A stretch of DNA of 64,000 nucleotides from Phaseolus vulgaris. Lineage: Eukaryota; Streptophyta; Magnoliopsida; Fabales; Fabaceae. Below the pieces are notes generated by a model. The model saw only the letters and a program-made list of their open reading frames with translations. It was not told where the DNA came from and made no database searches. Positions 12,301 through 26,500 of this stretch are shown one piece after another (the stretch's first letter is position 1; each line of letters opens with the position of its first letter). The stretch lies in assembly GCF_000499845.2 (NCBI RefSeq), contig NC_023755.2, forward strand, positions 765,732 to 829,731, in the 5' to 3' direction. Position numbers and translations under genes: made by a program.

Positions 12301-13135
12301 TGATGAGGTTGGATACCTTGATAAAAAAAATGTCATAATGTTATTTTAAGTTTTAGTTACTTATTTGGTTCTTATACTTATTACTTTTACATTTTTGCCT
12401 TTATACCTAAAACCTGAATGTTTTGGTTTGTACATATACTCTTAGAAGTTAGAATTATGTTTTGATCTCTGCTGTTAAGTGTGTCCTAAGCCCTTCAGCT
12501 AAAACCATGACAAATTGTATAGCGCATGTTAAACCCCCAAAATTGTCACTTTAGCAACAAATTTGTGATAGTTTAATAGCTTCCAAAAAAAAATTGTAGC
12601 AACTCTACACTGTTAATATTGATTTGTGACGGTTTTATGAAATGGAAGGACCAAAACAGAATTAAATGTTCATATGCAGAGACTGAAAGGTCAAGTTTCT
12701 AAGTAGAGACTAAATGTAAAAACCGTATAAGTATTTGGACCACCATTGTAAATCATGTTGGATAGTAAAATATCAACTTATATACAACCTTTTTAATGAT
12801 TTCACCTGTAGATTCTGATAACAGCTTTCATAAAAACATAAGGAACATTCTGTGCATGTTAACTAGTTAGCACAGTAGCTTGAGCTAAACTTTGTCATCC
12901 AACTGTCTTGTCAATGTCCTTGAAGGTGTCTGTTGTACTTTATGTGATGCAGGATGTGATGGATGATCCTTGTGTTGCTGCTGATGGATATACATATGAT
13001 CGCAAAGCAATTGAAAAGTGGCTTCAAGAGAATGACAATTCACCAATGACAAACATGGCCTTACCTCACAAGCATTTAATTCCTAATTACACACTTTTGT
13101 CAGCAATTTTGGAGTGGAAGTCCAGAGAATCATGA
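6337..13135 (+). CDS. U-box domain-containing receptor-like kinase (USP + kinase + U-box)
   Basis: Nine coding exons join in frame to 808 aa: 6337-6538, 7365-7486, 7566-7687, 7915-8105, 8658-8980, 9378-9479, 9729-10157, 11422-12174, 12953-13135, all GT-AG. Domains in order: N-terminal universal-stress-protein fold (about 15-165), Ser-rich linker, a charged coiled coil (about 325-435, rich in Glu and Lys), protein kinase (about 455-720) and a C-terminal U-box (about 738-808, FICPILQDVMDDPCVAADGY). In the kinase, GMGAYGTV is at 461-468, the beta-3 lysine at 481, and HRD at 574-576. The DFG position reads DIG (594-596); relatives commonly show DVG. This is the architecture of the plant PUB34/35/51/52 group, predicted cytosolic E3 ligases fused to kinases. 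The first ATG after the TTTGTAG acceptor is used; no in-frame start precedes it. Intron 1 carries a MITE. The exact orthologue is not assigned. Confidence 0.93.
6780..7197. mobile_element. CACTA-type MITE with AAT target duplication
   Basis: The element is 418 bp. The left end CATTACAGGAAAATCATT and right end AATGATTTTCTTGTAGTG are inverted repeats matching the CACTACAAGAAAA terminus typical of plant CACTA (En/Spm) transposons. It is flanked by a 3-bp AAT duplication (6777-6779 and 7198-7200), the expected size for this superfamily. The interior is a long AT-rich quasi-palindrome without coding capacity. It lies in the first coding intron of the U-box kinase gene. Confidence 0.8.
10330..10510. 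repeat. Degenerate GGATTTGGATT repeat tract with inverted halves
   Basis: Inside the 1.26-kb seventh intron of the kinase gene, short AATCCAAATC-type units on the left half are followed by their complements (GGATTTGGATTGGATAA) on the right half, giving a loose foldback. No coding frame is conserved. Confidence 0.5.
10563..10704. repeat. 21-bp perfect inverted repeat (hairpin) in kinase intron
   Basis: The arm at 10563-10583 (core TTTGAAGCCAGACCAGCC) is the exact reverse complement of the arm at 10684-10704 over 21 bp, with a 100-bp loop that adds partial pairing. It is GC-richer than the surrounding intron. Confidence 0.75.
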
Positions 13136-13701
13136 TATCAGCAGCAGTTCCTTTCTCGAAGTTGATATCAAGCCCAATATTTCTCTGATTTAGGGTTCTT
13201 AAAACAATGTAGCAGTGTGTTGGATATAGATATTTTTTGTAGCTGTACCACCTAAGAATGCCTTTTGATTAATTTAGGTAGATTGATTTTCAGGTGTAGA
13301 TAAATGTGATTCTATTGTCTGATTCTGTTACAAATGTTAATCTTGTTCTTACTATAAATAAATAAAACAAGAATGTATTTTTTTGTATACACAAGGTACT
13401 AAGGGATAAACAATCTTGTTTGAGTTGGATAAGAGTATTATAAGCCATAAAACTCTCCTTTCAAGTATTGAATGTAGTTGCATGTTTAGGATTCAACTCA
13501 AGTATTGTTTAAGCTGGAATAACCCCTTGGTGGTTCTTCCATGTTGGATGATTTATAAGAACCACTTTAAAGCTAGATAAATCCACATAATTATCCAATA
13601 CTTCTTATCACACAAGTAGAAAATAGTCAATGAATAAGTCGTGTTTTTAAAAGTATTTTTGCGTGCTTAATTCAGAGCTCTATAGAAATTGAATTTATGT
13701 T

Positions 13702-13741
<40 letters not shown>

Positions 13742-14580
13742 TCTTAACAGTTTTTGAAAATTTATAATATAAAACAAGAGTGTTTGTATGGATGCAAGTG
13801 TTAAAACACTTTAAAGGGTATTTTTTTTTATTTGCAGAAAATAGCATAATATAGACATACATTTTTCCTATGATATTTTCTTATAAAGGAAAATTGTAAA
13901 AATGTGTATAAACTATAATAAACACACGTCCAGAATGCAATTTTACATTCGGAAAATTTTATGTTCCAAACTGACCATTCCAAAAGATAAAAATTTGCAA
14001 GAGATTTCTTATATACTAAGTTCCATATATTAAAAGGACTTTATAGAACCATTTTTAATTCTTAAACAGTAAATTTGAGTGACTAAAACTATACTTTTTA
14101 AAAAATATATGAAAGACTAAAAAGGATATCTAAAATTTAAAGGTTATCCGAAAATTTGGAAGACAGCATAAATTAACCCTTTAAAATATGTTAAAAATAC
14201 AACCACGACATTTAATGACTTTGCTCTACATAATAAATTAAATAACTACACAAGCAAAATCTTACTTAAGAATGAAAATGTTGAACAAACTTGTATTAGA
14301 TGTTCATGGTATAAGAGTAATGATGTACATAGAAAAGTGTGATGTACAAAATAATCAAGCCTTCTTCCATTTATTGCGATCGCCAATAGAAAATCATGAA
14401 CAAAGCACACAAAAATATATATATTCCTATTACAAAAATTTCCCTCCATGGTTACAAGTTCCAAACTTTCAACTTAATGATGCAGTTACATTGGTAAATA
14501 GATATATATTATACACAAAACCTTGGTGTTAATTATCCTTTCATCCTGGTTCCTGTTAGAGCAAGTAGCTACTTCCACAA
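13136..14580. other. Intergenic region between convergent genes
   Basis: This holds the 3' UTR of the U-box kinase gene (an AATAAATAAA polyadenylation-type signal near 13357-13366) and, on the other strand, the 3' end of the ceramide kinase gene. An AT dinucleotide tract occupies about 13706-13739. No further gene was seen. Confidence 0.6.
13706..13739. repeat. (AT)n microsatellite
   Basis: A run of about 17 uninterrupted AT units, between the kinase and ceramide kinase genes. Confidence 0.9.
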
Positions 14581-17500
14581 TTAAACTTCGGGACCAGATG
14601 CAAACATGGATACAAGACCTCTAAACACTTGGGCTGAAAGTTGGTGTGCCTGAAAAATCTCTCCATCCACATTCCATACACTCTCATCGCCAGAAGAAGT
14701 AAAAGAAAATGCAGGGGTCTGCAAAAGCTAGATAAAATTAATATATTGTCCATGGTCATACTTGGAGGTGGTGTGGATTAGGGTAAAACTAACCTTATGA
14801 TGTTCAACAAACTTAAAATTCAAGGGGTTTCCCCCTCTTCTTGTAAGTTGAGTCAGATGCCTGCATCATTTTGTAAAGCAAAGAAAAAAGAATATTGTTA
14901 CTGAATGTGTAAGATATATTTGATTTCTGCAGAAATAATGAGACAAACATATAAAATACAGTCAATTAAACTATATAACATATATGGGAGCAGAGCATAT
15001 AAATTTTAAAAATAACAAATTAAGGTTCCACAGAAAAGAGCATCACTAAACTTTTTCATGATTCAGTCTTCACAAACTGGCCACATGGCTGTGTAAAAGA
15101 TTATTATTCTATTTATTGTAATGTAAGACTGGAAGTGCCAGCTTTCCAGAGGATTTTTTAAGCAATAGTATGTATTACACTTTTACCAAGAGCAAAATAT
15201 CCCACTACAAAACCAGGTGCAAGCCATTATATTAAATGGCCAATGAATAGCATACATTTAATGTAAAAGTTAATTTTCAATTCGAAAATTCCATCAACTC
15301 AATTAAGCAGATCCTACATGTAAAAAATTCCAAGGATTCAAAAGAATGATATGAAATGGCATTGCAACGCAATACTTCCAAACATAAGCTAGATAAAGGT
15401 TTCTTTCTTCATAGCAAAGAACAGATTCAAAATTTACAAAGAGACTTATTGACTTTCATAATTTCACATGCACAATGTAGAAAGAAGACAGGTGGTGTTC
15501 ACCATAAATAAGATGCATGAGGACAGTCTCTAATCAATATTAGATGAAGAAAACCATCAGACAGGTGTGCATCAGCCACCAATCCATCCGGTGCTTTTTC
15601 ATTTCTGCAAGAGATTACAGCAGCTCCTACACTAAGAAAGTGTCCTTTGGATCTTGCCCATCTGGTTTCTTCTGAATTCAGATGAGGTGTGAGGCTGCAA
15701 ACTCCAACGGATGCATGATTTGGCTTTTCATTACAAACATTGCAATTAGTTCGGCAGATACGTTTTTCTGATATGTGTGAAGACCTTACTGCCCGTATCA
15801 AATTACCCTGATGATCTCTTTTGGAAGTCAAATTGATTTCATCTGATTCAACATCTAGGTATGCTATTTCTGCCTCATACGACCTGAAGATATGCATGCA
15901 AAGGCCAAGTTAAATAAGCAAGATGTTAAGTGTCAATAATAGAAAAAAGCAACAACCCTATTAGTTTATGCATAAAAAATGTCAACTATTCCCCCAGGAG
16001 GTCTTTAACCATTTTTTTTATGATAATTGAATAAAAAGATTCATTCTCTTCATAAGAACCAACAAGGAGCGATTCTTCAATTCGTCCATGGAGTTGAAAA
16101 CTAATTCAAGAAAATTTTATGATCCAAATCAAAGGAAACAATAGCAAAAATAATCCCTCATGATACATCAACAAAAACCGAATTCATGGTTACAATCTTA
16201 TATCCTAAGAGATAAGGACTGTGCACACTTCATTCAAGACTCCTGAGAGTGCGTAAGGAAATAAGGAAAGTAATCCAAAGAGACAACCAAAGACTCTCTA
16301 AATTATTCTAAAATACAATCAAGATATTATCAGATATTTTTCAAGTATCCCAACTAATGGAACCTATGAGAAAAACAACATATGTTTTATGAAAATGGAA
16401 TCTCTGGTTGTGGTTCAAAACAAAGAAAGAATACACATTACATAGTCCCAATATAACAGACAGAATAAGAGAGTAAAATAAGAAAAGTATGGAATTCAAG
16501 AAAGCGAATTACTTAGAGATTACCTGTGCTTTAAAAATACCATTGTTCCGGCATAATCATAACGTTTGGGACCCATCCAACGATACTTCTCACTCTCTGT
16601 GATGACATCACCATAAAATCCATACCTGAGATCAATAATGTAGGATATGGTATTACTAAATCTTTATAACTATTAGAATTAATTTGTAGTATATGCAAGA
16701 TGACTAGCAGTACATGCCTCAATGGGTAATAAATTGAAAACCGGTTTCTTGATGGGTCAAGAAAAATTTCAATTCAATCCGGTCTATTCTCACAGCTAGT
16801 GGTCATGTGCAAGTAAATTCAAGATCCAACCCAAAATTATATCTATAAATTGATTGAGATAAAAAGAGAGAAGATTAAAAATATATTGGAGCATAAAATA
16901 TCCTCTTATTTGAAAAAGAAAATTCAGTATTACCCACACATTGAACATATTTGTTGGAGATCTCACATTGACTAGAGATATAACCAAATTTAGTATATAA
17001 ATTGATACAAACCTTACCTTAAAAGCTAGTTTTGTGAAATTGACTTACGTTTAAAGTACACCTTTTAAGATATCTGAAAAGGGAAACCCCTTAAATACCA
17101 TAAGCTCTACACTATGTAAAACCTAATCACTTGAGAGGAGAGCTTAGGACTTCAAAATAGGTTTACTAAGGACCAAAACTCAGTATAGTTAGCAAGCTAA
17201 ATTTCTACAATTTTCATGAATCAAACTAACAAAAGCTTGCTAATTTAATTCCCTCAACTGCCATACAGCACTTGGTTCCTTTGAATATGAAGCCAGAAAT
17301 ATGCTTGAAAGATAAACATTTGCAACTAAAGTAAGCTTAAAGCAAGAGTTAGGATTGTCTTCTTTTTATATTTAAAGAACACATAACAGAGGAATTACCC
17401 TGAAAAGGAAGCTGCATAGCGCACATTAGGTTCAACCTCAGATCTAGGAGTCGTTTTCCACCGTACAACTTGAGCTATGTCAAGGTGCACCCTCTTACCA

Positions 17501-20500
17501 AGGACAATCTGCAATGCAGAAGTAATAGGATCTCGAGTTCCAGTTGTACTACAAAATACAGAGTTTTATTCAGAATTTCACATAACCCATGTGAATTGTA
17601 TCAGAAAACTCTAAAATTACAAAAAAATATTGGCTACAGAAATCTTAAGTGCATATAATTTTCAAAAGTATATATTAAAATGTTTATAAAAAATCTAGAA
17701 TATTTTTAGTGTACCTTAGACTATTTTAGAATGTATCAAAGATCTTTAGAATATATTGAGAAATAAACTAGTTATCTAATTAATGCATAAAATTGTTTCC
17801 TAATTTTTTATTACCTGATTTACCTCCTTTATTCAGGATTACTAGTTTATTGTAATGATAGGCTTAAGCTTGTAAGAGTAATACTACTCTAGTACTTGTG
17901 TTATGTAGCAGTAGTTACCCATTAGTTATATAGGAGTTGCCTATAAATAAGAGGGGCTATGAGGGAGAAGGTCGTCTTGGGAATTCTTTGGGACAGAACC
18001 AGGTCTCTCAAATACAAGGAGTGTTACACGGTTTCCCATTAATAAAGATAATTTCCATCTACAATCTGATCTAGGTTCTATCAACTCAATCTAATTATCA
18101 TATTATAATATAAATGACCACAATTACTAGGACAAGATTTAGTGACTAGTATAGTATTGATACAGCACCATATCAATCTAACATCACTAAATTTTATACA
18201 GTATGCAACTTTTATTATAGATATAACATCAATATGCTCTTACAGGCATCATGAATAGTTATGGAGGCATTTTTATTTTCTAGCAAATCAGTGAAAGATA
18301 GTACAGATGGAAATAAGTATATAGTTAGGTTAATTTAATGTCTATGTATGAACTATGTAGTGAGTAGTCAATTCCTAAGATTTGGTTATCATGGTTAGGC
18401 TTCCTTGATTAAGCTGGTATATATTGAGATATATGCAGCTCCTGAGACTGACTGAGGGCACTAGTTTTGCAATTGTCTCCATTTTTTCTCTTTCAACATG
18501 GTAACTAGTGCTTTAGAGAGGTAACCCAAAATGAAAGAAAAACACGGATACCCATAGATCCATCATCCTCTAATAAAAAAATTATGTCCAGTTTCAATGC
18601 ATGTAGTCCATAGGCAACCCTTTCATTTAGTGACCATAATTAAGCCTCCTTGATTAAAGATTGTATTTACTATATGACTAATATATATGTTCATCTCCCT
18701 GTGTGTGATTGTGACCCTTAATTTCCGAATCCAACTGCTAGAAAGTACAATAGTAACAACTAAATGTAATTTATGCAGAACAAGGCAAAATGAAATTTGG
18801 ATAGAAGATATTGCAAATTGGTTTGGTTCTTGATGCATAAAAATCAAAGCACATGATTCTTCATAAATATATTCTATAAATTGATATTAGATATGACATA
18901 TATATCATCTCTAGTGCGGAATGGAAAGTACGAAAGAAAAAGGTTACCAGATTACAATGGCATCAGTTGAACCTGCAGGAATAATCCCAAATCTAAACCA
19001 TTCATTGGGAACAGGAAATTCAGCAGCCTTATCTGCAGAATCTTCAAAAGCAACACAATAACCAAGCATTAAATGTCATTTCCTTTTTTCCTTTCTGTTA
19101 ATAGTGGCTTTGTGCTTCTATAAAGTAAAGTAGAGATGTAAAGGAGGAGAAATGGTGGTTGCAGAAACTAACATTTCACAGTAGTCACTGAAGTATGGAA
19201 AAAACTAACATGTTAAATGATAGAAATGATACAATGCAATTATGAAGGGTCGGAATGATGACCGTAATTAATGCAGAACTGACATTATCGGGAGTTGTTG
19301 TAGCATTGGAAACATTAAGGTCTTAGAAAGTAGCTCAATGCTTATTCACTGTCTTTGTAAATATAAGTTGTATTTACTTTTTCCTGTATATAAATACAAA
19401 TATGCTATGGCCAAATCAGTCAAGCAATTCACAAATTACTCTCTTAATTTATCCTCGTGTCTCTAGTATCTATTTTCATGTTTCCCAACTCATTCCAGTT
19501 TCAAAGGCATCCAATAACTAAAACAATATGTACTGAACGAGTCAATAACTTATCACAAGTACAAAGCATTTGTTTGGGAAGTAATGGTGTACAGATAAAT
19601 TAAACTCACTCAGATTTGAGATTCTAGATCCAAATTGTTTTGGACTTGAAATCAGAGGAAACTGGTCTTCCTTTTTACTTGAAGTCTCAGCAACTATTTC
19701 ATCGTCATCATGATCTAAGGAATAACCATTATCTTTAACCACATGCACAAAATCTGAAGGCGTTGGTGGGTATGGAGCTTTAAACCTGGGAGAAAGAAAC
19801 CCATTTAGGATTTCATTGAAAAATCCATCACCACCCTGGAACCACCACAGTTAGAACAATATAATTTAAAAACTGAGGAAAACCATTTGAAAGCAACAAG
19901 TTGAAAAATGAATAAACAGATGCATCTAAAATATAAAGGTTTGAAACTTGATAAACAAAAAATCTCATAAACATTCAAAAGAATGATTGAGGAATTAGAT
20001 CATAACAAGAATATGCACATAAGGTTCTTGGAAATTGCAATGTTGTGCAAGGCATTATGATAAATATCAAATCCAAATGCCAATCTTGATATTGCACAAG
20101 CTCATCATATCAAAGAAATCTTGTGACACTGTATCATTTGATAGAGTATATTAGATCAGAAAGCTAAGTTTTTCACATTCATTTATGGTTCCAGAGTTTA
20201 GACAAGTTTTATTCAATTGTTGAGGAAAGGCGAAAACAGAAAAGTGATAGAACTGGATCAAGACAGAAACAAGTGGAGAAAATAAATGAAGAGAAGAGAA
20301 GTGATGAAATGTGTACTATTCTCTAGCATAACTCTCATAATAGAGCCAGACATGAGGTACTGTAGTACTTAGGGTATTTGAGTGACCCTGACTCTTCCCA
20401 CTTTTTACGAGTTCAATCCAATCCTTTCAAATGACAAGATATATTTGTTTGTAAACCTCTCATCTTATTTATAGGTAATATGGCTTAACTCTTCTCAATC

Positions 20501-23500
20501 TCCGCCCAATAACAAATAAATTTTAATAACTAACAGATTAACTATCAGACCCCTAACAAAAAAGAAACTTCAAACATCAGAGATTAGATCCTCTGTGAAT
20601 AGGGAAATATATACAGCTAACAATCAAGGATTGCATCCCTTATTACTCTTTAATTTGTTTCCATATTTTGTATTCTTGATCATTATAATAGAGAATCCTT
20701 TGTGAGCTCTAACACATTCTCTAATTCATTCATTCTATAAGAAAATTAATTTATTTCAATTTTGTGAAAGAGAAAGTGCTCTCAAAAAAATCATTATTGA
20801 TTTTGTCAGCTCCAAACCAATTGGCCGACTTGTTCACTAATTCTCTCAATGTTGATAACATTTGTAATAAGTTCGACTCGTGATATATATGCTCTAGGGT
20901 TACAGATATGGATAGATCCTCTGTAAATAGGGAAATATGCCTCACTAACGATTAAGGATTGTATTTGTATCCCTTATTCCTCTTTATTTTGTTTACATAT
21001 TTTGTATTCTTGACTTAATGGAGGAATGTGTAGCTAACAATCAAGAATGTGTCTCCTCATTGGAGGAATATGATTTCATGGAAAAAGGAAGAAACAAAAT
21101 TTTATTGCCAGATCCAATGCAGAGACTGAGTAACAAGGTACAGCTCTCACTACATGTGAGCTAATATGGCTAAAACATCAACTCCAAGAATTGCGTTTCT
21201 GTGAAGTACACTTAATGAATCTCATTTGTAATAAACCAAGCAACCCTGCACATTGCCTCCAATGCAATCTTTAATGAGCAGACTAAGCATATTGAGATTT
21301 ATTTCCATTTTATTATGAGAAGGTTATGTCTGGAGAAATTACGAGTTCATTTGTAGTTCTCAGAGCAGTCAACAGACATTTTCACCAGTCTCTTCAAGGA
21401 CTGAGAATAGCAAACATATGTTGCAAGCTTGATGCATCCAGCTAATACGCTCCAGATTGAGGGGAAGTGTTGAAAAATATTATGTAGATTATAGAGATGT
21501 ATTAAAAAATATGACAAGTTTGATTTAAATGACTTTGTTCTAATTTATATCAGCTTTTAGTTGTATTTATGTAAATAACATTTTTAGGAGATTTGTACCT
21601 AAGGTAATTATGATCATATTTCCTGTATCATCGTGTCTCTCTAGATTTACCTCCATTCATGTCCTTTGTAAGGTTTAATCAATCATAAATATACATGTTT
21701 TTTTCAATCATTTCCTCTAGTCTTAACTATATCATAATGAGGGTTATCAGCATCAAAACTCAGTTACTTCTGGTCTAGTTCTATTTGAATGTAAAGAAGG
21801 GAGATAAGTTCTTACAACGGCTACAACACCATCATATGAGTTAAGCTCCATATTTGTTATAGAAGACATCACACCAAATGCCTCTCCTGCTCTCTCTGTC
21901 ACGATCACCTAGCAAAGAAAAGCAAATCTTATTACTAGGATAGAGATCAATAATTTCATTTGATTATCTGTTACCACATAATATTATCACAAAGTTAAGT
22001 TCTCCTTCTCTAAGTTGCATCCAGAGCAAATAATAACAGTTGTGATGTTAATAGATTTATGTTAGACACCTATACTTGAGATCTAAAGGTATGGCGGTAA
22101 ATAAGCTGAGCAAAATTAAAAGACAATCACCTCAAGCTAATTCAATCAAAATATATCAATCTTGAGCAAAATCTCACATAAGATATCAATCATGTGCTTA
22201 AACAGACAGAGCACAAGTCAGTAAGGTTATTTGAAGAAACAAATGCACACAAAATTGGTCATTACTTCATTCTCCCCTCACCTCCAATATATTATTACAT
22301 ATTTTCATTTAATAAATTTATTTTTGTTGATCATTGACAAAATAATGTCATTTTTTGTTATGGACAAATCTTACATATTGTACTTTTTTAGGTACATAAA
22401 TTTGGGGTTTCACCTTGGGAATTTACATTTTATTAAATGCATTATATATTTCAAAAATGAAATTCCGAATTTAATTGGACAAAAACACTAATTGTACCTC
22501 TAGTACAGTACATAAGTTTTGTCTTTATGTTATTTACATTATTAATTATTAAATATACATAATAGATCGGACTCTATTTAATCAAGCATCGAAATTGACC
22601 ATGTTCTCAATCAAGATCTACCATATACATATAATTATTTTTTAAACATTTATAAAGTGCAATTATAACTCAACTTTTAACAGGACAAGCTCAACTAGAT
22701 CTCTGGTGGTTTTATTTGTTCATTTCACTAGTCTAAGCTGTAGATTGACTGGCCAAGGCAAGCACAAAACATATTATTTTAAAAATGAATCTAAAATTAA
22801 AATATTTACTAAAAGAATTATTAAAAGAAATATTTACTAAAATTCATAAGTTAACAGCATGAAATTAATGGAAATGGAATCATTTATTCCTGTTACAACA
22901 GCTGGGCACAGTCCAAAAATAATATTTTAAAAGCTATTGAGCAAGGAGTTGATGGCCAAAGACTTGGATAGGAGTTAAGCATACATAAACATAACATTGA
23001 AAGTTTATCAAGAGCTATTCATTTAGGATATTGTCAGAGATTCTAAAGTTTCACCTTTGTTTCTACTTTAGCGCGAGAGAATATAGGAGCTACAGCTTCC
23101 CAGGTTCTACAGCCATTACCTTTACCGCTCCTTGGATGAACAAAAACCTAGTGAATCAGAAATTATATCTGGGAAAAGTTCATTTTAATTAATCAATAAA
23201 AGTAAAATGCAAAATTGTAAATGTTTGACCAATAATAGAGCATACCAAAAGATTCTTTGGTCTTCCAACTTCCCGTTTCAAAGAAGCATTAAGTTGATTA
23301 ACCCACTTCCGACACATTTGCAAATTTGTATGACCAAAAGTATAATCAGCCAGGATACACTGAGAAGGTTGATTCTTGCTCCTTATAAAACCATGCACAG
23401 TAAAGCGGTACATCTGCATAATTGTAAGCTAAATAGAGAGAAACAAAACAAACCTTAAGGAAAAAAATTGCATAATTGTAAACAACAAGAGCAAACCTGT

Positions 23501-26500
23501 ATGTCTTCACCCAAAAGTAGACATTCAGTAGCAGGAGGGAGACTCGATATGTAAATTGAACCATGATCATTTAAGTCAACAGCATATATCTCAGAAAGTT
23601 TGATCTCAGTAGCAACCTTAGGAAAATATTTAACACGTAAACAAGTTGAAACATCCTGATCCATTGAACATTTAAGAAAAATAGTATTAGAAGAACCCAA
23701 ACTACATGCTCAATTTAGTAATTACCAGTTTAAAAACTACACATTGCTCATATCAGGTCATATTATTGCAACTAATTATAAATATTATATACATACATAT
23801 ATATATATATATATATATGTATTTTAGAGTAAAAATGAAAAATGAAAACATAAACAAGCCATGACAGGGATGAAATGCTAGAAGAAATTTAAACACAAGG
23901 GAAGCTCTGCCATTATTAATTTGGATATGAAAAATGCTTGAAAAAAATCTTTTTATAAGAAAACATATTGTTGTTACTTGACAATGATAGTATTTCATTC
24001 GGTTCTGCAGCAAAGAGTATGGCATTTGGCTATATTAAAAATTTACACACGATCAAATCTAATACAATGTGACTATAAAGCTGCCCTATTTTATATTATA
24101 TGCCAAACTCTATGGCAGTTGTTCAATTTTATGAGAATTACACATTATAATTTGTTTAAAACTACGTATGAATCTTTGTGAGTATATGTTTTATATATGC
24201 CAGTTCCTCTACAACTATTAGATGCACTATAGCAATTTGATTGTCCATGTAACAGCCTTCCAAGATATTGGATTGTTGGTTGTAGGCAGCTCTATTTCAC
24301 ATAGCAAAACCACTCAAATGACTAAAGAAATGAACCAAGACACATGACTCAATTAAGTTGCCAATATTGTCATATACACACAGCTATGTTTGGATGTATC
24401 TGGTTAATAATTGCCAAAGTCAGATGAACAGATCCCTCTCTCCAGGTCTTGACCCACTGCCAAGTAATACCCACCATCTGTTCAAGCTTCACAGATGGGG
24501 TCTCATGAACCACAAAATTCCTTTCAGCCTTTCGCAACTCACCCACTTGTCCAAAACCATAAACGTTGATACACTTGGTTGGAATTGGATCAACCCTTTT
24601 GCAAAAGTATCCTATAATTATGGGACTTCGTTTAGATTGAGAAACTTACCCACTTTACAAAATACCAGTTGTGCCCCCCTTTGTATTTGGTCTAACCTGA
24701 TTTGTCCCAATTCAGCCCCAACCCTTGCTTTTTCCAAAAATGTGTTGCTACCATGTAACGCCACAATAGCATGTATCTTCTCCTTCCCCTCCATCACCAA
24801 GTAGTGTCTTCCAAAATATCAACACCACAATTTCATGTATCTATTGGTAGGTTCAAGTTGTCAAAAATACCAAGCAACTAGACTGTAAGTTGAGATGAGC
24901 TTGATGACCACCCACTGACCACCATTAGAAGCAATTCACAAATGTCTCCTCTTGTCGATGCAAGCTTACCTTCATTTTTTGTTTTCTAACAATCTACCCA
25001 ATGGACTAGTCTCACCACCACTCTCCTTTGCACAAGAATGGGACTTGTCATTTTGACCCCAAACCCATTACCATTTGGGTTTTCTTCCTCTTCATTTCAC
25101 CAGGAGCGTGTAAGTTGATCTCACCCTCCTCTATGGTCAATCCCTCAGCAAAACTACAACTGGCATTCTCTCTGCATCTTCTAATCATAGAAAGCAACAG
25201 AAAATGACTCCCAATCTGCATCGAGATCCTTTTGGCACCATGACTGAAACCAAAGCATGGCTTCATCTCACCCTTCATGCTCGTGAATTCCCATTGCAGT
25301 TTATCACATAATTGAATTTCTTGCTCCTCAAAGAACCTTTCAGCTCTAACGATCCACTCAATAGAATTCATTCCCACAAAGTCTGGCTGCTCCAACATTC
25401 ATGTGTTCTCCATCTCCAGATACACTGGGTCTCTCTTGAGCAATCCAACACATTGAACCAATTTATTGGGACAAAATATTGGTAAATTTGTATTATAGAC
25501 TGAAAAATAAATCTATTGCTGAAGAAAACCCCCTATAATCCCAGAGAACTAACTACTCAGAGAAACTATTTATCTGCCTAATAACAAACAACAACCTAAA
25601 ATTATTCCCTAAATACCTCTCTAGCTCCTCTATATATAACCTCATTTCTCCCCTTCTTTCTCTATAACTAAATTTTTCCTCCCTCCCTGCTTTCCACCTA
25701 AGGTAACTATAGTGGACCATGGACATTTGGGCCTGCTAGTAGCCCATACTGATTGTCCTGATTCATTAGAAATTGGAAACCTATCACATTCTGTCTTGCA
25801 TAAGAGCAGTAAGAAATCTGACCATGAAAAGCGGTTTATGTGTTGTCTTGAAAATAGGTGATCTTACACTGACTGTTCTCAAAACAAATCTTGAATGCTG
25901 CGCTTCGCCCCTCCTAGTATCATCCTGTAGCATGAAACGATGAAATGACTCCCTTAGTGGTTCCACAAACTTCATGGGAGCTTAAAGTCAAACTTGCGTT
26001 CCATTAAAACAGCCAACAAATCCATCCCTTACCCACAAATTTGGCTCCTCACTCAAGCTCTACCATCAAAAAACTCAGACCCCATTCAATTAATACATTT
26101 TATAAAACACACCAACTACATCATACACAGTCAGAAAAAATCAGGATCAAAACCAATATTCAACCCAACATGTGGTCGGGTGCTGGTACAAGGTACCTAT
26201 AGGTACACATGGTTCGTCATTTTTTTCATAATTATCACAAGAGTTTTCAAAGAAAACCTGGTATGTGGTACCCCGAATTCAATAATACCCCGAATTATTG
26301 AAAGAATTCAATAACTATGATTCAGCATAATCTAAAACAAGGGTGAGATCAATGATCCACCCCATTTCCCAAAAATCAGACATTTTGACAAACACGTTGA
26401 AGGCAATGAAATGGGCTTACATTATCCAACGGTCCCACCAATTTCCAAGACAAGCGGTCCTCGTGGAAGGTGAGGGTGACCTCCCCAACGTGATCCAACA

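Noticed and set aside
24358..24804. 148-codon plus-strand frame in ceramide kinase intron 1
   Set aside because: Lies antisense to the retroelement relic, with no recognisable domain and no conserved neighbours.
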